Positions 1-11,469 of a stretch of 64,000 nucleotides of DNA are shown in pieces. Below the pieces are notes generated by a model that saw only the letters and a program-made list of their open reading frames with translations, was not told the DNA's origin and searched no databases. Every line of letters starts with the position of its first letter. Position 1 is the first letter of the stretch. The translations under genes and the position numbers were made by a program. The stretch covers positions 23,224,428-23,288,427 of the forward strand of contig NC_084803.1 in NCBI RefSeq assembly GCF_963583255.1. Reading direction: 5' to 3'. The stretch is from Pyrus communis (taxonomy: Eukaryota; Streptophyta; Magnoliopsida; Rosales; Rosaceae).

Positions 1-71
1 AACAGCAAGAAACAACATTAGAAGTTATGGTGGATAAAACCCTACGAATTTGCATCACAACACTTTAGTTA

Positions 72-80
72 CCCCCCCAC
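72..80 (-). other. Polypurine-tract-like G run of the Athila element
   Basis: The minus strand reads AAGTGTGGGGGGGT here, downstream of the gag-pol stop. A similar GTGTGGGGG stretch directly precedes the Athila LTR at 62872-62880. No recognisable LTR start follows between 1 and 71, so this may be an internal second tract rather than the one used for plus-strand priming. Confidence 0.45.
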
Positions 81-317
81 ACTTAAATCAAACATTGTCC
101 TCAATGTTTCAAGCATAGACTCACACAATTAACAAACAAACAAACAAAACAACAACTAAACAACCTAACATGGCAAAAACGAAATAGCAACAAAGAGAAG
201 AGTTTAGGAACGCAAATCTGGAATTGGAGTGCTTTCTAGGTCTTCCTTTGTTGAATGCATGGGTTGCCTCAATAGTAGCGCTTGCTTTAACGTCGTACAG
301 CCGGACGAAGAACCCAA

Positions 318-3300
318 TCACTCCAGATTGGAGCCCACGGCACCCAAGGGAAGCTCTTCCACAACATGCTCCACAAAGTTCTCATAGTATGGCTTCAATC
401 TATGTCCGTTCACCTTGAACTCGTGGCCACTTTTTAAGCTTTGGACTTGGACTGCACCATGAGGAAAAACATTAGTAACAACAAGAGGTCCAATCCATTT
501 AGAACGTAACTTACCAGGGAATAACCGAAGTCTTGAATCAAAAAGCAACACTTTCTGCCCCTTGGAGAACGTTTTGGTACGAAGCATCTTATCATGATAA
601 GCCTTCGTCTTGTCCTTGTAGATGCGAGCATTCTCGTAAGCCTCGTTCCTAATCTCCTCAAGTTCATCTAATTGGAGCTTCCTATGAACTCCAGCAGCGT
701 CTATGTCCAAATTGAAGGTTTTCACAGCCCAATGTGCCTTGTGCTCTAACTCAACGGGCAAATGACATGGCTTACCATATATAAGCCGAAAAGGTGACAT
801 GCCAAGGGGAGTTTTGTAAGCCGTACGATAGGCCCACAATGCATCGTCCAAGCGCAAACTCCAATCTCTTCTTGAGGGTCCCACGGTTTTCTCTAGGACT
901 TGTTTGATCTCCCTATTTGAAACCTCCGCTTGCCCATTAGTTTGAGGGTGATAAGGTGTGGAAACCTTATGAGTAACGTTGTACTTCTTGAGCAAAGCTT
1001 CAATGGTGCGGTTACGAAAGTGAGAACCCCCATCACTAATTAAAACTCGTGGCATCCCAAACCTAGCAAAAATATTAGATTTCACAAAATCTGCAACAAC
1101 CTTAGAATCGTTAGTACGGGTGGCTTTGGCTTCCACCCATTTGGAAACATAATCGACAGCTAGCAAGATATAAGTGAAACCAAAAGATGGAGGGAAGGGG
1201 CCCATGAAATCAATACCCCAAACATCAAAAATTTCCACAAAGGAGAGAGATTGTTGCGGCATTTGGTCCTTAGGCCCTATGTTACCTGTTCTTTGACACT
1301 TATCGCATGTTACACAAAACATTTTAGCATCTTTAAAGAGATTAGGCCAATAAAATCCAGATTGTAACACCTTTAGGGCTGTCCTTTGGGTGCCAAAATG
1401 TCCCCCACATGCATAAGTATGGCAGAATGTAAGAATGGAATTAAATTCAGATTCGGGCACACATCTACGCACAATCTGATCTGGGCAGAATTTCCATAAA
1501 TATGGATCATCCCAAACATAAAAACATGCATCATGAACAAGTTTATCACGTTGGAACTTGTTTAGGGTACTAGGAACTTGCTTAGACACCAAGAAATTGA
1601 CCAAATCGGCATACCAAGGGGTTCTTACCTCAATGGACAGAAGTTGCTCATCCGGAAACGTTTCTAAAATGGGGGTGGACTCTTCCTCACGCACCATTCT
1701 ACTTAGGTGGTCAGCCACCACGTTTTCACACCCTTTCTTGTCTCGGATTTCAAGATCGAACTCTTGAAGTAGGAGCATCCAACGAATGAGTCTTGGCTTA
1801 GCCTCCTTTTTGGTGAGAAGATACTTCAAGGCTGCATGGTCAGTGAAAACAATTACTTTAGTACCAAGAAGATATGATCTAAACTTATCTAATGCAAATA
1901 CAATAGCCAAGAGTTCTTTTTCGGTTGTGGAATAATTAAGTTGAGCATCATTCAACGTCCGTGAGGCGTAGTAGATGACATGCGGCCTCTTGTCCTTTCT
2001 TTGTCCCAAAACAGCCCCTAAAGCATAATCGGACGCATCACACATAAGCTCGAACGAGAGGCTCCAATCCGGGGGAACAATAATGGGTGCCGTGGTCAAC
2101 AACTCCTTGAGTTGGTTGAATGATGCCGTGCATTCCTTAGTGAATTCAAACGCCACTTCTTTTTGTAGGAGACGGCATAGTGGTTGTGCAATCTTAGAAA
2201 AATCCTTGATAAATCGCCTATAGAATCCTGCATGGCCAAGAAAAGAACGGACCTCTCTAACCGAAGTAGGAGAGGGTAAGTGACGTACAAGATCTATTTT
2301 AGACTTATCAACTTCAATTCCTTTTTCAGAGATGATATGACCCAAAACTATACCTTGTTTAACCATAAAATGACATTTTTCCCAATTCAAAACAAGGTTA
2401 GTTTCCATGCATCTTTTCAAGATTAAAGTGAGATTATGCAAACAAACATCAAATGAGTCTCCAAACACACTCAAATCGTCCATAAATACTTCAATTATCT
2501 TTTCAACATAATCAGAGAAGATACTTACCATGCATCGTTGGAAAGTGGCCGGTGCATTGCATAAACCAAATGGCATACGACGATATGCAAAAGTACCAAA
2601 TGGACAAGTAAAGGTGGTCTTCTCTTGATCATCCGGCGTTATGACAATTTGATTATAACCCGAATAACCATCAAGAAAGCAATAAAAAGAATGACCGGCT
2701 AACCTTTCAAGCATTTGATCAATGAATGGCAAAGGGAAGTGATCTTTCCTTGTTGCGGCATTTAGCTTCCTATAGTCAATGCACACTCTCCAACCGGTTT
2801 GAATGCGTGTAGGCACAAGTTCATCTTCTTCATTCTTCACCACAGTCACTCCGGATTTCTTTGGCACAACTTGAACCGATGAAACCCAACGGCTATCCGA
2901 GATAGGATAGATCACCCCACAATCTAGAAGCTTGATAATCTCCTTTTTCACAACTTCCATCATTGGAGGGTTGAGCCGGCGTTGAGCCTCTCTCGTTGGT
3001 TTAGCCCCCTCCTCTAAAAGTATGCGATGCATGCAAGTTGTAGGACTAATACCCTTTATGTCGGCCAAGGTCCATCCTATGGCCGTCTTGTGCTCTTTCA
3101 ACACCCGAATCAATTTCTCCTCCTCCATTGCTGTGAGGGATAAGGAAACTATGACGGGCAACGTCTCATTGTCTCCCAAATAGACATACTTCAAATGATC
3201 CGGCAATGGTTTAAGCTCAAGAATAGGTGCCTGAATCACTGAAGGTAACAACTTGTTAGTCGAAACAGGAATTGGACTCGGGTTTGGAGGCTTACCAAAG

Positions 3301-5810
3301 TGTTGTGGCAATGACTCAAGTGCAGCAACCATCTCGGCCTCATCTTCACTTCTAGGCAAGGCAAAACCAGATTTTTGCCCAATTCCTTGTGCAATTGTTG
3401 TTTCAAGTGTATCCCTCTCCAAAGAATCGAGAAATTCCTGCGCCAAATCATCAATTATATCAATAGAAAAGCAAGAATGATCGTCCTTAGGAAATTTAAT
3501 ACTTTCAGAAAGATTGAAATCAATGACTTCCCCATCAAATTCCATCGTTAAAGTTCCTTTAAACACATCTATCTTGGTGCGGGCTGTTTTCATGAAGGGC
3601 CTCCCTAATAGAATCGGTAATGGGGTGGAATGGGGTGAATCCTCCATGTCAAGCACGTAGAAATCCGCTGGAAAAATCAAGTTATCAACCTGTACCAAAA
3701 CATCTTCCAAAACACCCTTTGGATATGCATTAGAACGATCGGCTAATTGAATTATCACACCATCATTTTTAAGCTCACCTAAGTTCATAGATGCATAAAT
3801 AGAGTATGGCATAACATTAATCGAAGCCCCTAAGTCTAACATGCATTGTTCAAACTTAGTATTACCAATAACGCACGGAATTGTAAAACTACCCGGATCT
3901 TTGCATTTAGGGGGTAATTTCCTTTGTAACACAGCAGAGACATTTTCACTTACCTGGACCACCTCCTTGTTTGAAATCCTCTTCCTCGTTGTGCAAAGCT
4001 CTTTTAAGAACTTGGCATACTTAGGGACTTGCTTGATTGCATCAAGGAGCGGAATGTTGACTTGAACTTTCCTAAAGGTTTCCAAAATGTCCTTTTCACT
4101 CTCCTCCTTCTTTGATTGCCTAAACCTGCTAGGAAAGGGCACGTTTAGTGGAATAGAACTTGACAAAGTCGAATTTGGACTTACCTTAGGCATGTTGGAC
4201 GGTTTTGGCACAATATGGGGCTGCGGCAAAGATTCTTTCACCCTTGCCGTGGCCTTTATTCCTTGTTCCTCCTCTTCTTGCAGCAACACGTCCTCTTCTT
4301 GACTTGTTTTGGACGTGCTTGGGGTGGTTCCGACCTCCTTACCACTTCTCAACATGATTGCCTTGGCAGATTCGAATCCTCCCTTTGGATTGACAATGGT
4401 TGAGCTAGGGAGCTTGCCTTTGTCTCGGAATTGTCCTACAAACTCCGCAATCTGCCCAATTTGTTTCTCCAAGTGATCCACCCTTTTGTCTTGGTTTTGC
4501 ATGGCTTTGGTTTGATTCTCTTGCCCCTGAGACAAATTGGTAAGTAATTTAAGAAATGTTTCATTGTCCAACGACGTACCTTGATTGTTTTGGGCAGGTT
4601 GTGCTTGGTTTGGATTGGGGCCGAATGGCTTGGTGTAGAACCCCGGGGGTTGTTGTCTAAAGCCTCCTTGTTGTTGAGGTTGTTGAGGCTCCCTCCACTT
4701 GAAGTTTGGATGGTCTCTCCAACCCGGATTGTATGTGTTGGAATATGGATCATTCCTTGGTTGATTGTGGCTTGGAAATCCAATGGCATTTGCACTCTCC
4801 CATCCCCCATTCTCAATCAATTGAGGGCATCTTTCCGAAGGATGTCCTTGGATAGAACATACACCACATACAATCGGTTCTTGTATCTTCATTCCTTCGG
4901 CCATCTGAGACACAATAGAAGTAAGATTAGCTATCTGAGATTGAATATCGGATTGAGAACTTACCTCATTCAAGTGTTGCCGTGGGGGGTCCCTTTGCCC
5001 AAGTCCTTCATATTGTTGTGCATTTAGAGCACGGTTTGCGATTAGGGTCTTGGCTGCCATAGGAGTTTTGTCTACCAATGCACCTCCCGCCGAAGCATCG
5101 AGCATTTGCCTTTCAATGGGAAGAAGGCCCTCATAGAAATATTGAAGGAGAAGCTCCTCCTTCATTTGATGTTGAGGACATGATGCAACAAGGGCTTTAA
5201 AACGCTCGTAGTATGCCGGAAAAGATTCTCCTTGACTTTGTTGGATTCCGCTAATTTTCTTCCTCAAGAGGATGACTCTTGAAGTAGGGAAGAACTTCTC
5301 CAAGAACGCTCTCTTCATGCTCTCCCAAGATGTAACGGTCCCGGGTGCCAATTCATAAAGCCAATCCTTAGCCTTTTCCACAAGAGAGAATGGAAAAGCT
5401 TTCATCATTAGAATGTTCCCATCGACATTTATGGGTGTCATGCTCGAACAAACAACCTCGAACTCCTTGAGATGCTTGTTGGGATCTTCCATGGAAAGCC
5501 CATGGTATTTCGGAATGTGGTGCAACAAGCTTGACTTCAACTCGAATTCATCGGTCTTGCCTTGGGCAGCCGCGGGGTATTGAATGCATAATGGTGCGGC
5601 ATTGGCCAACCCCGAGGCCGAAAGCTCTTTAATGGTCCGATTGTCCGCTGCCATTACTTCTTCTTCCACACTTTCAAACTCAGATTCGGCCTCTGAACTT
5701 GAACTAGGTTCACTAGGTTCGGGATGCCTCCTCTTTCTTCTCAAATCACGTTCAAAATCGTCGTTAAAGTCCAAGATATGTGCATGCACAGTTTGAGAAC
5801 TCCGCGTCAT
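318..5810 (-). CDS. Athila-type gag-pol polyprotein, uninterrupted
   Basis: Single 1830-residue frame starting at the first ATG after the leader (MTRSSQ...). Approximate residue positions: gag capsid 90-260; CCHC zinc knuckle 317-330 (CGVC...GH...RC); Gln/Pro-rich linker about 350-420; aspartic protease near 658 with DLGAS; reverse transcriptase about 960-1170 with FMDD near 1110 in place of YMDD; RNase H about 1240-1370 with [13 protein letters not shown] and [10 protein letters not shown]; integrase HHCC zinc finger about 1467-1503 and D-D-E core near 1532 (GIDFMGP), 1593 (ISDGG) and 1627 ([13 protein letters not shown]). No chromodomain is visible at the C terminus. All enzymes needed for copying through an RNA intermediate are present in one frame. 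Protease, RT and integrase are expected to be released by proteolysis. Whether it is active cannot be judged from sequence alone. Confidence 0.93.
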   Translation of the reverse strand: MTRSSQTVHAHILDFNDDFERDLRRKRRHPEPSEPSSSSEAESEFESVEEEVMAADNRTIKELSASGLANAAPLCIQYPAAAQGKTDEFELKSSLLHHIPKYHGLSMEDPNKHLKEFEVVCSSMTPINVDGNILMMKAFPFSLVEKAKDWLYELAPGTVTSWESMKRAFLEKFFPTSRVILLRKKISGIQQSQGESFPAYYERFKALVASCPQHQMKEELLLQYFYEGLLPIERQMLDASAGGALVDKTPMAAKTLIANRALNAQQYEGLGQRDPPRQHLNEVSSQSDIQSQIANLTSIVSQMAEGMKIQEPIVCGVCSIQGHPSERCPQLIENGGWESANAIGFPSHNQPRNDPYSNTYNPGWRDHPNFKWREPQQPQQQGGFRQQPPGFYTKPFGPNPNQAQPAQNNQGTSLDNETFLKLLTNLSQGQENQTKAMQNQDKRVDHLEKQIGQIAEFVGQFRDKGKLPSSTIVNPKGGFESAKAIMLRSGKEVGTTPSTSKTSQEEDVLLQEEEEQGIKATARVKESLPQPHIVPKPSNMPKVSPNSTLSSSIPLNVPFPSRFRQSKKEESEKDILETFRKVQVNIPLLDAIKQVPKYAKFLKELCTTRKRISNKEVVQVSENVSAVLQRKLPPKCKDPGSFTIPCVIGNTKFEQCMLDLGASINVMPYSIYASMNLGELKNDGVIIQLADRSNAYPKGVLEDVLVQVDNLIFPADFYVLDMEDSPHSTPLPILLGRPFMKTARTKIDVFKGTLTMEFDGEVIDFNLSESIKFPKDDHSCFSIDIIDDLAQEFLDSLERDTLETTIAQGIGQKSGFALPRSEDEAEMVAALESLPQHFGKPPNPSPIPVSTNKLLPSVIQAPILELKPLPDHLKYVYLGDNETLPVIVSLSLTAMEEEKLIRVLKEHKTAIGWTLADIKGISPTTCMHRILLEEGAKPTREAQRRLNPPMMEVVKKEIIKLLDCGVIYPISDSRWVSSVQVVPKKSGVTVVKNEEDELVPTRIQTGWRVCIDYRKLNAATRKDHFPLPFIDQMLERLAGHSFYCFLDGYSGYNQIVITPDDQEKTTFTCPFGTFAYRRMPFGLCNAPATFQRCMVSIFSDYVEKIIEVFMDDLSVFGDSFDVCLHNLTLILKRCMETNLVLNWEKCHFMVKQGIVLGHIISEKGIEVDKSKIDLVRHLPSPTSVREVRSFLGHAGFYRRFIKDFSKIAQPLCRLLQKEVAFEFTKECTASFNQLKELLTTAPIIVPPDWSLSFELMCDASDYALGAVLGQRKDKRPHVIYYASRTLNDAQLNYSTTEKELLAIVFALDKFRSYLLGTKVIVFTDHAALKYLLTKKEAKPRLIRWMLLLQEFDLEIRDKKGCENVVADHLSRMVREEESTPILETFPDEQLLSIEVRTPWYADLVNFLVSKQVPSTLNKFQRDKLVHDACFYVWDDPYLWKFCPDQIVRRCVPESEFNSILTFCHTYACGGHFGTQRTALKVLQSGFYWPNLFKDAKMFCVTCDKCQRTGNIGPKDQMPQQSLSFVEIFDVWGIDFMGPFPPSFGFTYILLAVDYVSKWVEAKATRTNDSKVVADFVKSNIFARFGMPRVLISDGGSHFRNRTIEALLKKYNVTHKVSTPYHPQTNGQAEVSNREIKQVLEKTVGPSRRDWSLRLDDALWAYRTAYKTPLGMSPFRLIYGKPCHLPVELEHKAHWAVKTFNLDIDAAGVHRKLQLDELEEIRNEAYENARIYKDKTKAYHDKMLRTKTFSKGQKVLLFDSRLRLFPGKLRSKWIGPLVVTNVFPHGAVQVQSLKSGHEFKVNGHRLKPYYENFVEHVVEELPLGAVGSNLE

Positions 5811-5911
5811 GCACTAGTACCTAAACCAAGAAAACAAAACAAAATAAGAAAACTAGGTAAATTACACTAAAAACATACGGCAAAAACACAAGGGATTAGC
5901 AATTTTGCTAA

Positions 5912-5929
5912 TCCCCGGCAACGGCGCCA
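5912..5929 (-). other. Primer-binding site, tRNA-Asp type
   Basis: The minus strand reads TGGCGCCGTTGCCGGGGA, the complement of the 3' end of plant tRNA-Asp including CCA. It lies 5 bp inside the LTR end at 5935 and about 100 bp upstream of the gag-pol start. A tRNA-Asp primer is known for Athila-group elements. Confidence 0.85.
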
Positions 5930-5934
5930 AAATT

Positions 5935-7815
5935 TGATGCGAAAATAGTTAAGCACACAAATTAACCCTCTTGTTGTCAAATTGTAGTAAAGATGCAAGT
6001 AGGGATCGTTCTAGACCGGGGATTAGGAGGGCTTGCTAAAACCTCTAAACTGACTCAAAAACATAAAAACAAAGTTAAAAACGTTCACAAAGACTCAAAG
6101 GACTCAAAATAGGTTCAAAAGACTCAAAACTGCCTAAAAACACTAAATAGGCAGTTTCTGACCTTAAACACAATTTTGGACGAATTTAAGGTTATGGCTT
6201 GATTCAAAACACTTTAAAACATAAACTAAACAGATTCTAAACACTAAAGAACAAGAAAGTAAAGGGGGGTTTTGATTTGACGAAAATTGAAATAACAAAA
6301 CAAGTTGTAAAACTAGGCAGATTGTAAAACGAATTTTGGAAACAATATGATGGATGGATTAGTTAGAGGTCCATTCTCCACACATGACACATTTATATAT
6401 GAATCGATTCTCCAATTGCTTTTCATTAACTATGATGCTCAACACCCCAAGTTAACCGTGATGCACTAATTAACTCTCAAATTTTCCTTATGTTATTGAA
6501 TTGGATGATGCATGCGACAATTCAAATCATTCTCCAATGGTTCTCAACATGAATGCTTAGAAGAGATACAATGAGAGATCATTATGCTCTATGAAAATTA
6601 TAAGTGTTGACGAGGCAATTGTAACTATGAATGCATGATACTTTTGCCAAGAATTCAATTAACGCGGTTGTGACTAGCAACCTTCACTACTCATGTTTAT
6701 AAACTTGTGACGATTAGGTGAAACTCGTTTATAAACTAGCATCGAGTTTATGCATGAAGACTAAGTATGCATCCCTAATCAACATACAAAAACAAGTTTT
6801 TAATAAACATGATAATTGAATTGCAATCACAACTTAACAAATCACAATTGGAAGAAATCAATTCATATTTCAAACATGTTCATGGCTTCAAACTTTCCCC
6901 TAACTAATTAGGGGTTTAGCCACTCATGATTACAACAAACTTAGAGAGTAATAACAAAGTAAACATTGAAAACAAGAATCGAAGTACACCTAAAAATTCC
7001 AACAACTCAATCTTGAATTGTATGAACGTTTAGGCCTCTTCTCCTCTAGTTGCTGCAGCACAAGGGGTTTTGGTGAGTTTTGGGGGTTATGGATGATGTA
7101 GAATGATGTGTTTAGGGTAGGGATGGATGTAGGGGAAGGCAAGGAGTGTTTTTGGGCAGAAAATATGAAGAATGGTGGAGTATGGCTGTGTTAGAGAGAG
7201 GGAATGAATTTCTGGCGTGAATGAATGTGAATATGAGATGGTTTTCTGAATATGGAAGAGTGAGTGATTTGTGGCTGCAATGGGTGCTTATTTATAGGTG
7301 AAAAAGAGGGAATATGACAGCTAGGAACTTGGTGGAAAGCTGAAAATGCATGTGCAATGTTTTGGGAGAAAATGGGAGTGCATGTGGCTGCAATGGATTA
7401 AAGGGTGAATGCATGTGCAATGATGAAGTGGGATGGCTGAAATTGTAAGGGGAATGCATGTGGGTGAATGTGTGGCTGCATGGTTGAATGATTAAAGGGT
7501 GCATGTGGCTGAATTGGTGGTGCAAAGAGAATGAATAATGAAATGGGAAAGCATGTGCAAGGTTTTGGTGTGAATGATTGAATGTGCATGTGGCTGATAT
7601 GGATTAGGAATCCTTCAAATTCGTCCATTCCTTTTGCTCCAAACATAAGCTATCCATTCCAAGTCCAATTTTGCTCCAAAATGCTCCAAAATGCATCTTT
7701 TTGCTTCCTTAGCCATATGAACCTAAAAACACACGAAAATGGCTTAAACTACTAAAACAACTATGAATTAACAATATAAATGCACGAAAACAAGCTAAGT
7801 AAGTCGCCTAAATAT
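5935..7815 (-). repeat. 5' LTR of the Athila-type element
   Basis: About 1.9 kb next to the primer site. The inner end (plus strand TGATGCGAAAATAG) and much of the body align by eye with the LTR at 60909-62871, including the shared stretch around GATCGTTCTAGACCGGGG and the outer part around TTTTGCTCCAAA. Tandem GCATGTGG(C)TG-like motifs fill 7330-7600. The expected outer terminus ending in CA is missing; the alignment is lost near 7811-7820 where copia coding sequence begins, so the right boundary is approximate. Confidence 0.75.
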
Positions 7816-7820
7816 ATAGC

Positions 7821-8990
7821 TTATGGACGTAGTAATTGCGTCTCTATATGGGGATTGATACAGAAATCTACATGAAAGTTCCAGAAGGAGTTCCATTGAT
7901 TGGTTTAAATAGTTCTAGACCACAAAATACCCTATCAATTAGATTGAGGAGACCACTCTACAGATTGAAACAATTCGGGTGGATGTGGTATAACCGTCTG
8001 AGTGAATATTTGACAAGTCAGGGTTATGTGAACAACGAACTATGGCCATGCATGTTTATCAAGAAGTCACATTTTGGATTTGTAATCGTTGTAGTTTATG
8101 TCGACGACATGAACCTCATCGGCACTCCCACAGAGGTTGGGGAAATTGTCGTTCACTTGAAATCAGAATTTGAGATGAAGGATCTTGGGAAAACTCGATA
8201 TTGTCTCGGCTCGTTCGGACTTTAGATGCTAAACGAGATCTTTTCCATCCCAAGGAGGATGGCAAACAGATTTTGGAGCTTGAAGTTCCATACCTAAATG
8301 CAATTGGTGCTTTATTATACTTGGCTCAATGCACTAGACCAGACATCTCCTTTGTTGTTTAATTTTTTTTGCTAAATACAATAATGCGCTTACACACAGA
8401 CACGAAATGGTGTTAAAGACATTTTCCGTTACCTTAAGGGTACAACGGATTTGGGCTTATTCTACACCTATGAATCCTCGAAAGAAGCCGCCGCTCCCTC
8501 GGTCCTCAGGTTGATTCTCGCCTTGTTGGTTACGCAGATGCTGGTTTTCTATTTGACCCACATAGGTCACGTTCTCAAACGGGCTAGGTCTTTACCATTG
8601 GAGACACCGCAATATCTTAAAGGTCTACTAAGAAAACGCTAGTTGCGACTTCTTCGAACTATGCTAAGATTCTCGCCTTGCATGAAGCCTTGCGTGAGTG
8701 TTTTTGGTTGAGAGCAGTCATAGAACATATTCAAAGCACTAGTGGTCTTACTACCGTTGTTGGCCTTCCTACAACGATCTTTGAAGATAATACACCATGT
8801 ATCGAGCAGTTAAAGAAAAGATACATCAAGGGAGACAACACCAAACACATTGCACCGAAGTTCTTTTATTCTTACCAGCAACAACATCATCAGAACATCG
8901 AAGCCAAGAAAATCCGTTCCCAGGATGGTCATACTCCATTGAGTTCATTACCTTCGTCCTGTATGACATTTGTTTTAGACATTATGCATA
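7821..8990 (+). pseudogene. Copia reverse transcriptase / RNase H fragment
   Basis: Three forward frames carry the C-terminal half of a Ty1/copia polyprotein. 7821-8225 has the DTEIYMKVPEG segment and the RT active site VVYVDDMNLIG; about 8230-8460 covers the RT end (LTQ/TRPDI-like region in shifting frames); 8678-8990 has RNase H with HEALRECFWLR, FEDNTPCIEQLK and KHIAPKFF. Frame changes and stops separate the pieces, and the last RNase H motif is lost. Everything upstream of the RT palm is replaced by the Athila LTR, so the 5' half may lie to the left of the window beyond that element. The matching 3' LTR is at 9226-9489. Confidence 0.85.
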
Positions 8991-9127
8991 CTTCTCACTT
9001 TTCTCCTTAGTCTATGGGTTTTTACCTGCCTTAGGTTTTCCCATAGCGAGGATTTGTGAGTTTACTACCAATGCATACTTTCTTTAATTTGAGACTCGTA
9101 TTTGCCCGTTGTGTTGATGACTTCATC

Positions 9128-9181
9128 AACTATTCTACCTCAACCGTTGAAGACAACTATTCTACCTCAACCGTTGAAGAC
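9128..9181 (+). repeat. 27-bp tandem duplication in copia 3' leader
   Basis: AACTATTCTACCTCAACCGT plus seven more bases occurs twice head to tail between the RNase H fragment and the LTR. It is non-coding and probably arose by slippage. Confidence 0.9.
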
Positions 9182-9225
9182 TTGATGCGATATTTTGTTT
9201 GAGTATTTACATACTCAATGGGGAG

Positions 9226-9489
9226 TGTTGCAATCATATTTAATATAGGAATGTGATTGTGTAAATCTTAGTATATTTGGGATATCTAGGAATATTCTCT
9301 AGGGTTAGATATTATCCTATTAGAGTTGTAATACTATTACGGTAAGAAATTAACCTTCCCTACTACTATAAATAAAGACATAATGGGGTGAAATACAACA
9401 CATATCACAATCAAATCTCTCTTCTCTCTCTTGCCGCCGGCCTCCTTTTCTCCATCCCTTAGAGTAGTTAAGTAAAAAGGCCTACAACA
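9226..9489 (+). repeat. 3' LTR of the copia fragment, with polypurine tract
   Basis: A 264-bp LTR with inverted ends TGTTG...CAACA. The bases just before it, AATGGGGAG (9217-9225), make a typical copia polypurine tract. Inside, ACTATAAATAAAG near 9363 fits a TATA box, followed by a CT-rich stretch. No second copy is in the window. Confidence 0.85.
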
Positions 9490-10189
9490 CCAAGATATTT
9501 ACGGTAATTTTCTATATGGGTATACAAATCTTTTCCTTTTAAATAAAATTAATGAATGTCAAGAGATGAAATTTGGTGTCACAAAGACGTACTATTTGTG
9601 TTTTCGTCCTATAGGTAAAGCTCCCTTCAAATATCATTTTGTCAATAAAATTATTGCTAAGACTAGGCACATTTTAAGCGAGATGATAATATTGACGTAG
9701 CACAAGACCAAGACCAATAGCTAGCTAATTGTAAAGCCAATCGAAATTAAAGGTGTGCAATCCAGTATAGAGAATACCCAAATTAATATATTATATCACA
9801 AATTGTATTGGTAATTATAAGAGTAAATTCCATTTATTAGGTTGAATGCGTCACGTACTGACATTTAAATGCAAATATATAAATTCCATTTATTAGGTTG
9901 AATGCGTCACGTACTGACATTTAAATGCAAATATATTCCATCGTAGCATTTATTTGAAAGATTTCGTTCCCGAACACTTACTATAATAAAAAGATAAAAT
10001 TGTTGTTCCCTCCATTGTTTTCTGCTATTTTTCATGGTTTTACTGCAAAAGGTATGTGTGCGCATGCACGTCTATATACGAGTCATTTTGGTTTTCTACC
10101 CTTTCCAATTTATTTTGTTCAATTTCCTTTCAATTTTGATTGGATTTTGTTTTTTAGACAGGACTTCGTTTTTCTAGCCTGATCAAGAT
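9490..10189 (+). promoter_or_regulatory. Upstream region of the bHLH gene
   Basis: About 700 bp between the copia LTR and the bHLH start codon. It has no gene-like frame apart from a short one at 10000-10182 with no recognisable motif. It contains a 56-bp tandem duplication (9825-9936) bearing an ACGT core. A retrotransposon end only 0.7 kb upstream means the promoter may include LTR-derived sequence. No single TATA box stands out. Confidence 0.4.
9825..9936 (+). repeat. Perfect 56-bp tandem duplication with GTCACGTAC
   Basis: Units 9825-9880 and 9881-9936 read the same. Each contains GCGTCACGTACTGAC, an ACGT-core motif of the kind bound by bZIP or bHLH factors (not a full CACGTG). The array ends about 250 bp upstream of the bHLH start codon. 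Confidence 0.9.
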
Positions 10190-10924
10190 ATGCAATCCAC
10201 TCAAAGTTATTATCCGAAGCAAATTAGCTTCCCCAAGGGCCAAGGAGTATTCCCAAAGAATAATATCTACAACAAAAACTTCTTCAAACCAAAATCAAAA
10301 GCAGAAGCCAAAGTAATTGCCGCCAAGAAACACAGTGAGTCGGAGAAAAGGCGAAGGATGAGAATCAACGGTCAATATACCACTCTTCGTGCTATCCTCC
10401 CAGACTTAATCAAAGTATATTATTTAATTGATTTGATGGAATTTTGTTTGAATGTGTATGGTGTAATATGGAAAATGTCTCGCAAACTTTCCTCACTTAG
10501 AATACCTGACATACAGATGGACAAGGCATCTGTGCTTGGAGAGACAGTCAGGAAAGTAAGGGAGCTTAAAAAGGCGTTAGCAGAAGTTGAAGCAGCTTGT
10601 CATTGCGGGGACAGGAGGGATGAGTGCGTTTTACCTGGCGGGGTTGACAAGTTAAGTGTCGAACAATGCGAGGGGGAGAAAGGAGGGCTTGTGAAGGCCA
10701 CATTCAGCTGTGAGGATAGGCTGGGGCTCATTTCGGACATGACAAGGGCACTGAGTTGTGTAAAGGGAAGGGTTGTTAGGGCTGAGATGGTGACAGTCGG
10801 TGGAAGGAGTAAAAATGCATTGTGGGTGCAAGGGTTAGGTGGTGGAAATGAAGGGGTGGTGGCGCTGAAGAGAGCACTGAAGGTGGTTATTGATCGCCCT
10901 GTTTTGCCAAGGAATATTATCTGA
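10190..10924 (+). CDS. bHLH transcription factor with C-terminal ACT-like domain (bHLH131-like)
   Basis: Two exons, 10190-10414 and 10517-10924, giving 210 residues. The 102-bp intron (AAA|GTATAT...ATACAG|ATG) is in frame and lacks a stop, so a naive translation gives 244 residues; 34 of them interrupt the helix-loop-helix. After splicing the basic region and first helix (AAKKHSESEKRRRMRING...LRAILP, residues about 44-70) join the second helix (MDKASVLGETVRKVRELKKAL). The basic region keeps the H-E-R residues expected for E-box/G-box binding. Residues about 150-205 (ATFSCEDRLGLISDMTRAL, VRAEMVTVGGRSK) match the ACT-like dimerisation domain of the plant bHLH131/bHLH30/bHLH51-type group. It should act in the nucleus as a dimer. 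Its target genes cannot be read from sequence. The 3' exon is more G-rich than the surrounding AT-rich repeats. Confidence 0.88.
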   Translation: MQSTQSYYPKQISFPKGQGVFPKNNIYNKNFFKPKSKAEAKVIAAKKHSESEKRRRMRINGQYTTLRAILPDLIKVYYLIDLMEFCLNVYGVIWKMSRKLSSLRIPDIQMDKASVLGETVRKVRELKKALAEVEAACHCGDRRDECVLPGGVDKLSVEQCEGEKGGLVKATFSCEDRLGLISDMTRALSCVKGRVVRAEMVTVGGRSKNALWVQGLGGGNEGVVALKRALKVVIDRPVLPRNII

Positions 10925-11469
10925 GGAGATTAGACGGCCCTTCTGTAAGACTATGTGCTAACCCTAACCAAAAGGACGCTTGGACAGCCATAGTTGTGTT
11001 CATAGGGGACCGAAATTTATTTATCTTTGATTGATTTCTTATTAATTTATCATTAATAGGAATTGATTGTCTGATCTACCTATTTCTATTTTGTGGATCT
11101 TATTCACAAAACAAATCAATAAAGATCCAAGTTACAAAACTTGTTCATCCATGTCAAGTAAAGAAGCGACGCCCCTTCAGGTTGGAGGGGGGATTGTGCC
11201 ATGCGACCTAGACATAAACTAAATCACGAACATTGATCTTCATAGAATTTTCGGTAGATAATCTGGCTGGAAAAAGAGTTCACACGAAACCTAGATTACA
11301 TAGCTAATGGCACATACTTGTAGCTTATCTGTACATGAAAGTTCTTTGAAAATCTATGTCCACATTTTCTCAAAGCAGTGGACACATCCTTGTTAATTGG
11401 GTCGTTCCATATGGTAGCTTTAATGAAATGATTAAACATTACAAGCCTTAAATAGGGCATTCCGAATGA
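10925..11469. other. 3' flank of the bHLH gene, no gene seen
   Basis: AT-rich sequence, probably starting with the bHLH 3' untranslated region (ATTTATTTATC and AATAAAG-like motifs near 11015 and 11120). I see no reading frame, LTR end or repeat that I can name. Confidence 0.4.

Larger units (their letters stand above)
1..7815 (-). mobile_element. Athila-type Ty3/gypsy retrotransposon, left end outside the window
   Basis: Seen from high to low coordinates: a 5' LTR (about 5935-7815), a primer-binding site (5912-5929), one long gag-pol frame (5810-318) and a 3' non-coding part with a G-rich polypurine-like stretch (minus strand of 72-80). The 3' LTR is not in the window. The tRNA-Asp-type primer site and the protease, RT, RNase H, integrase order place it in Ty3/gypsy, and the integrase and RNase H motifs resemble the Athila group. 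No env-like frame is visible in 1-317. The frame is undamaged, unlike every other retroelement in the window, so this is probably the youngest. The outer end of the 5' LTR abuts a copia reverse-transcriptase fragment, which was probably its insertion target. Confidence 0.85.

Noticed and set aside
4581..5027. 148-residue forward frame in the Athila gag region
   Set aside because: Antisense shadow of the intact gag-pol frame.
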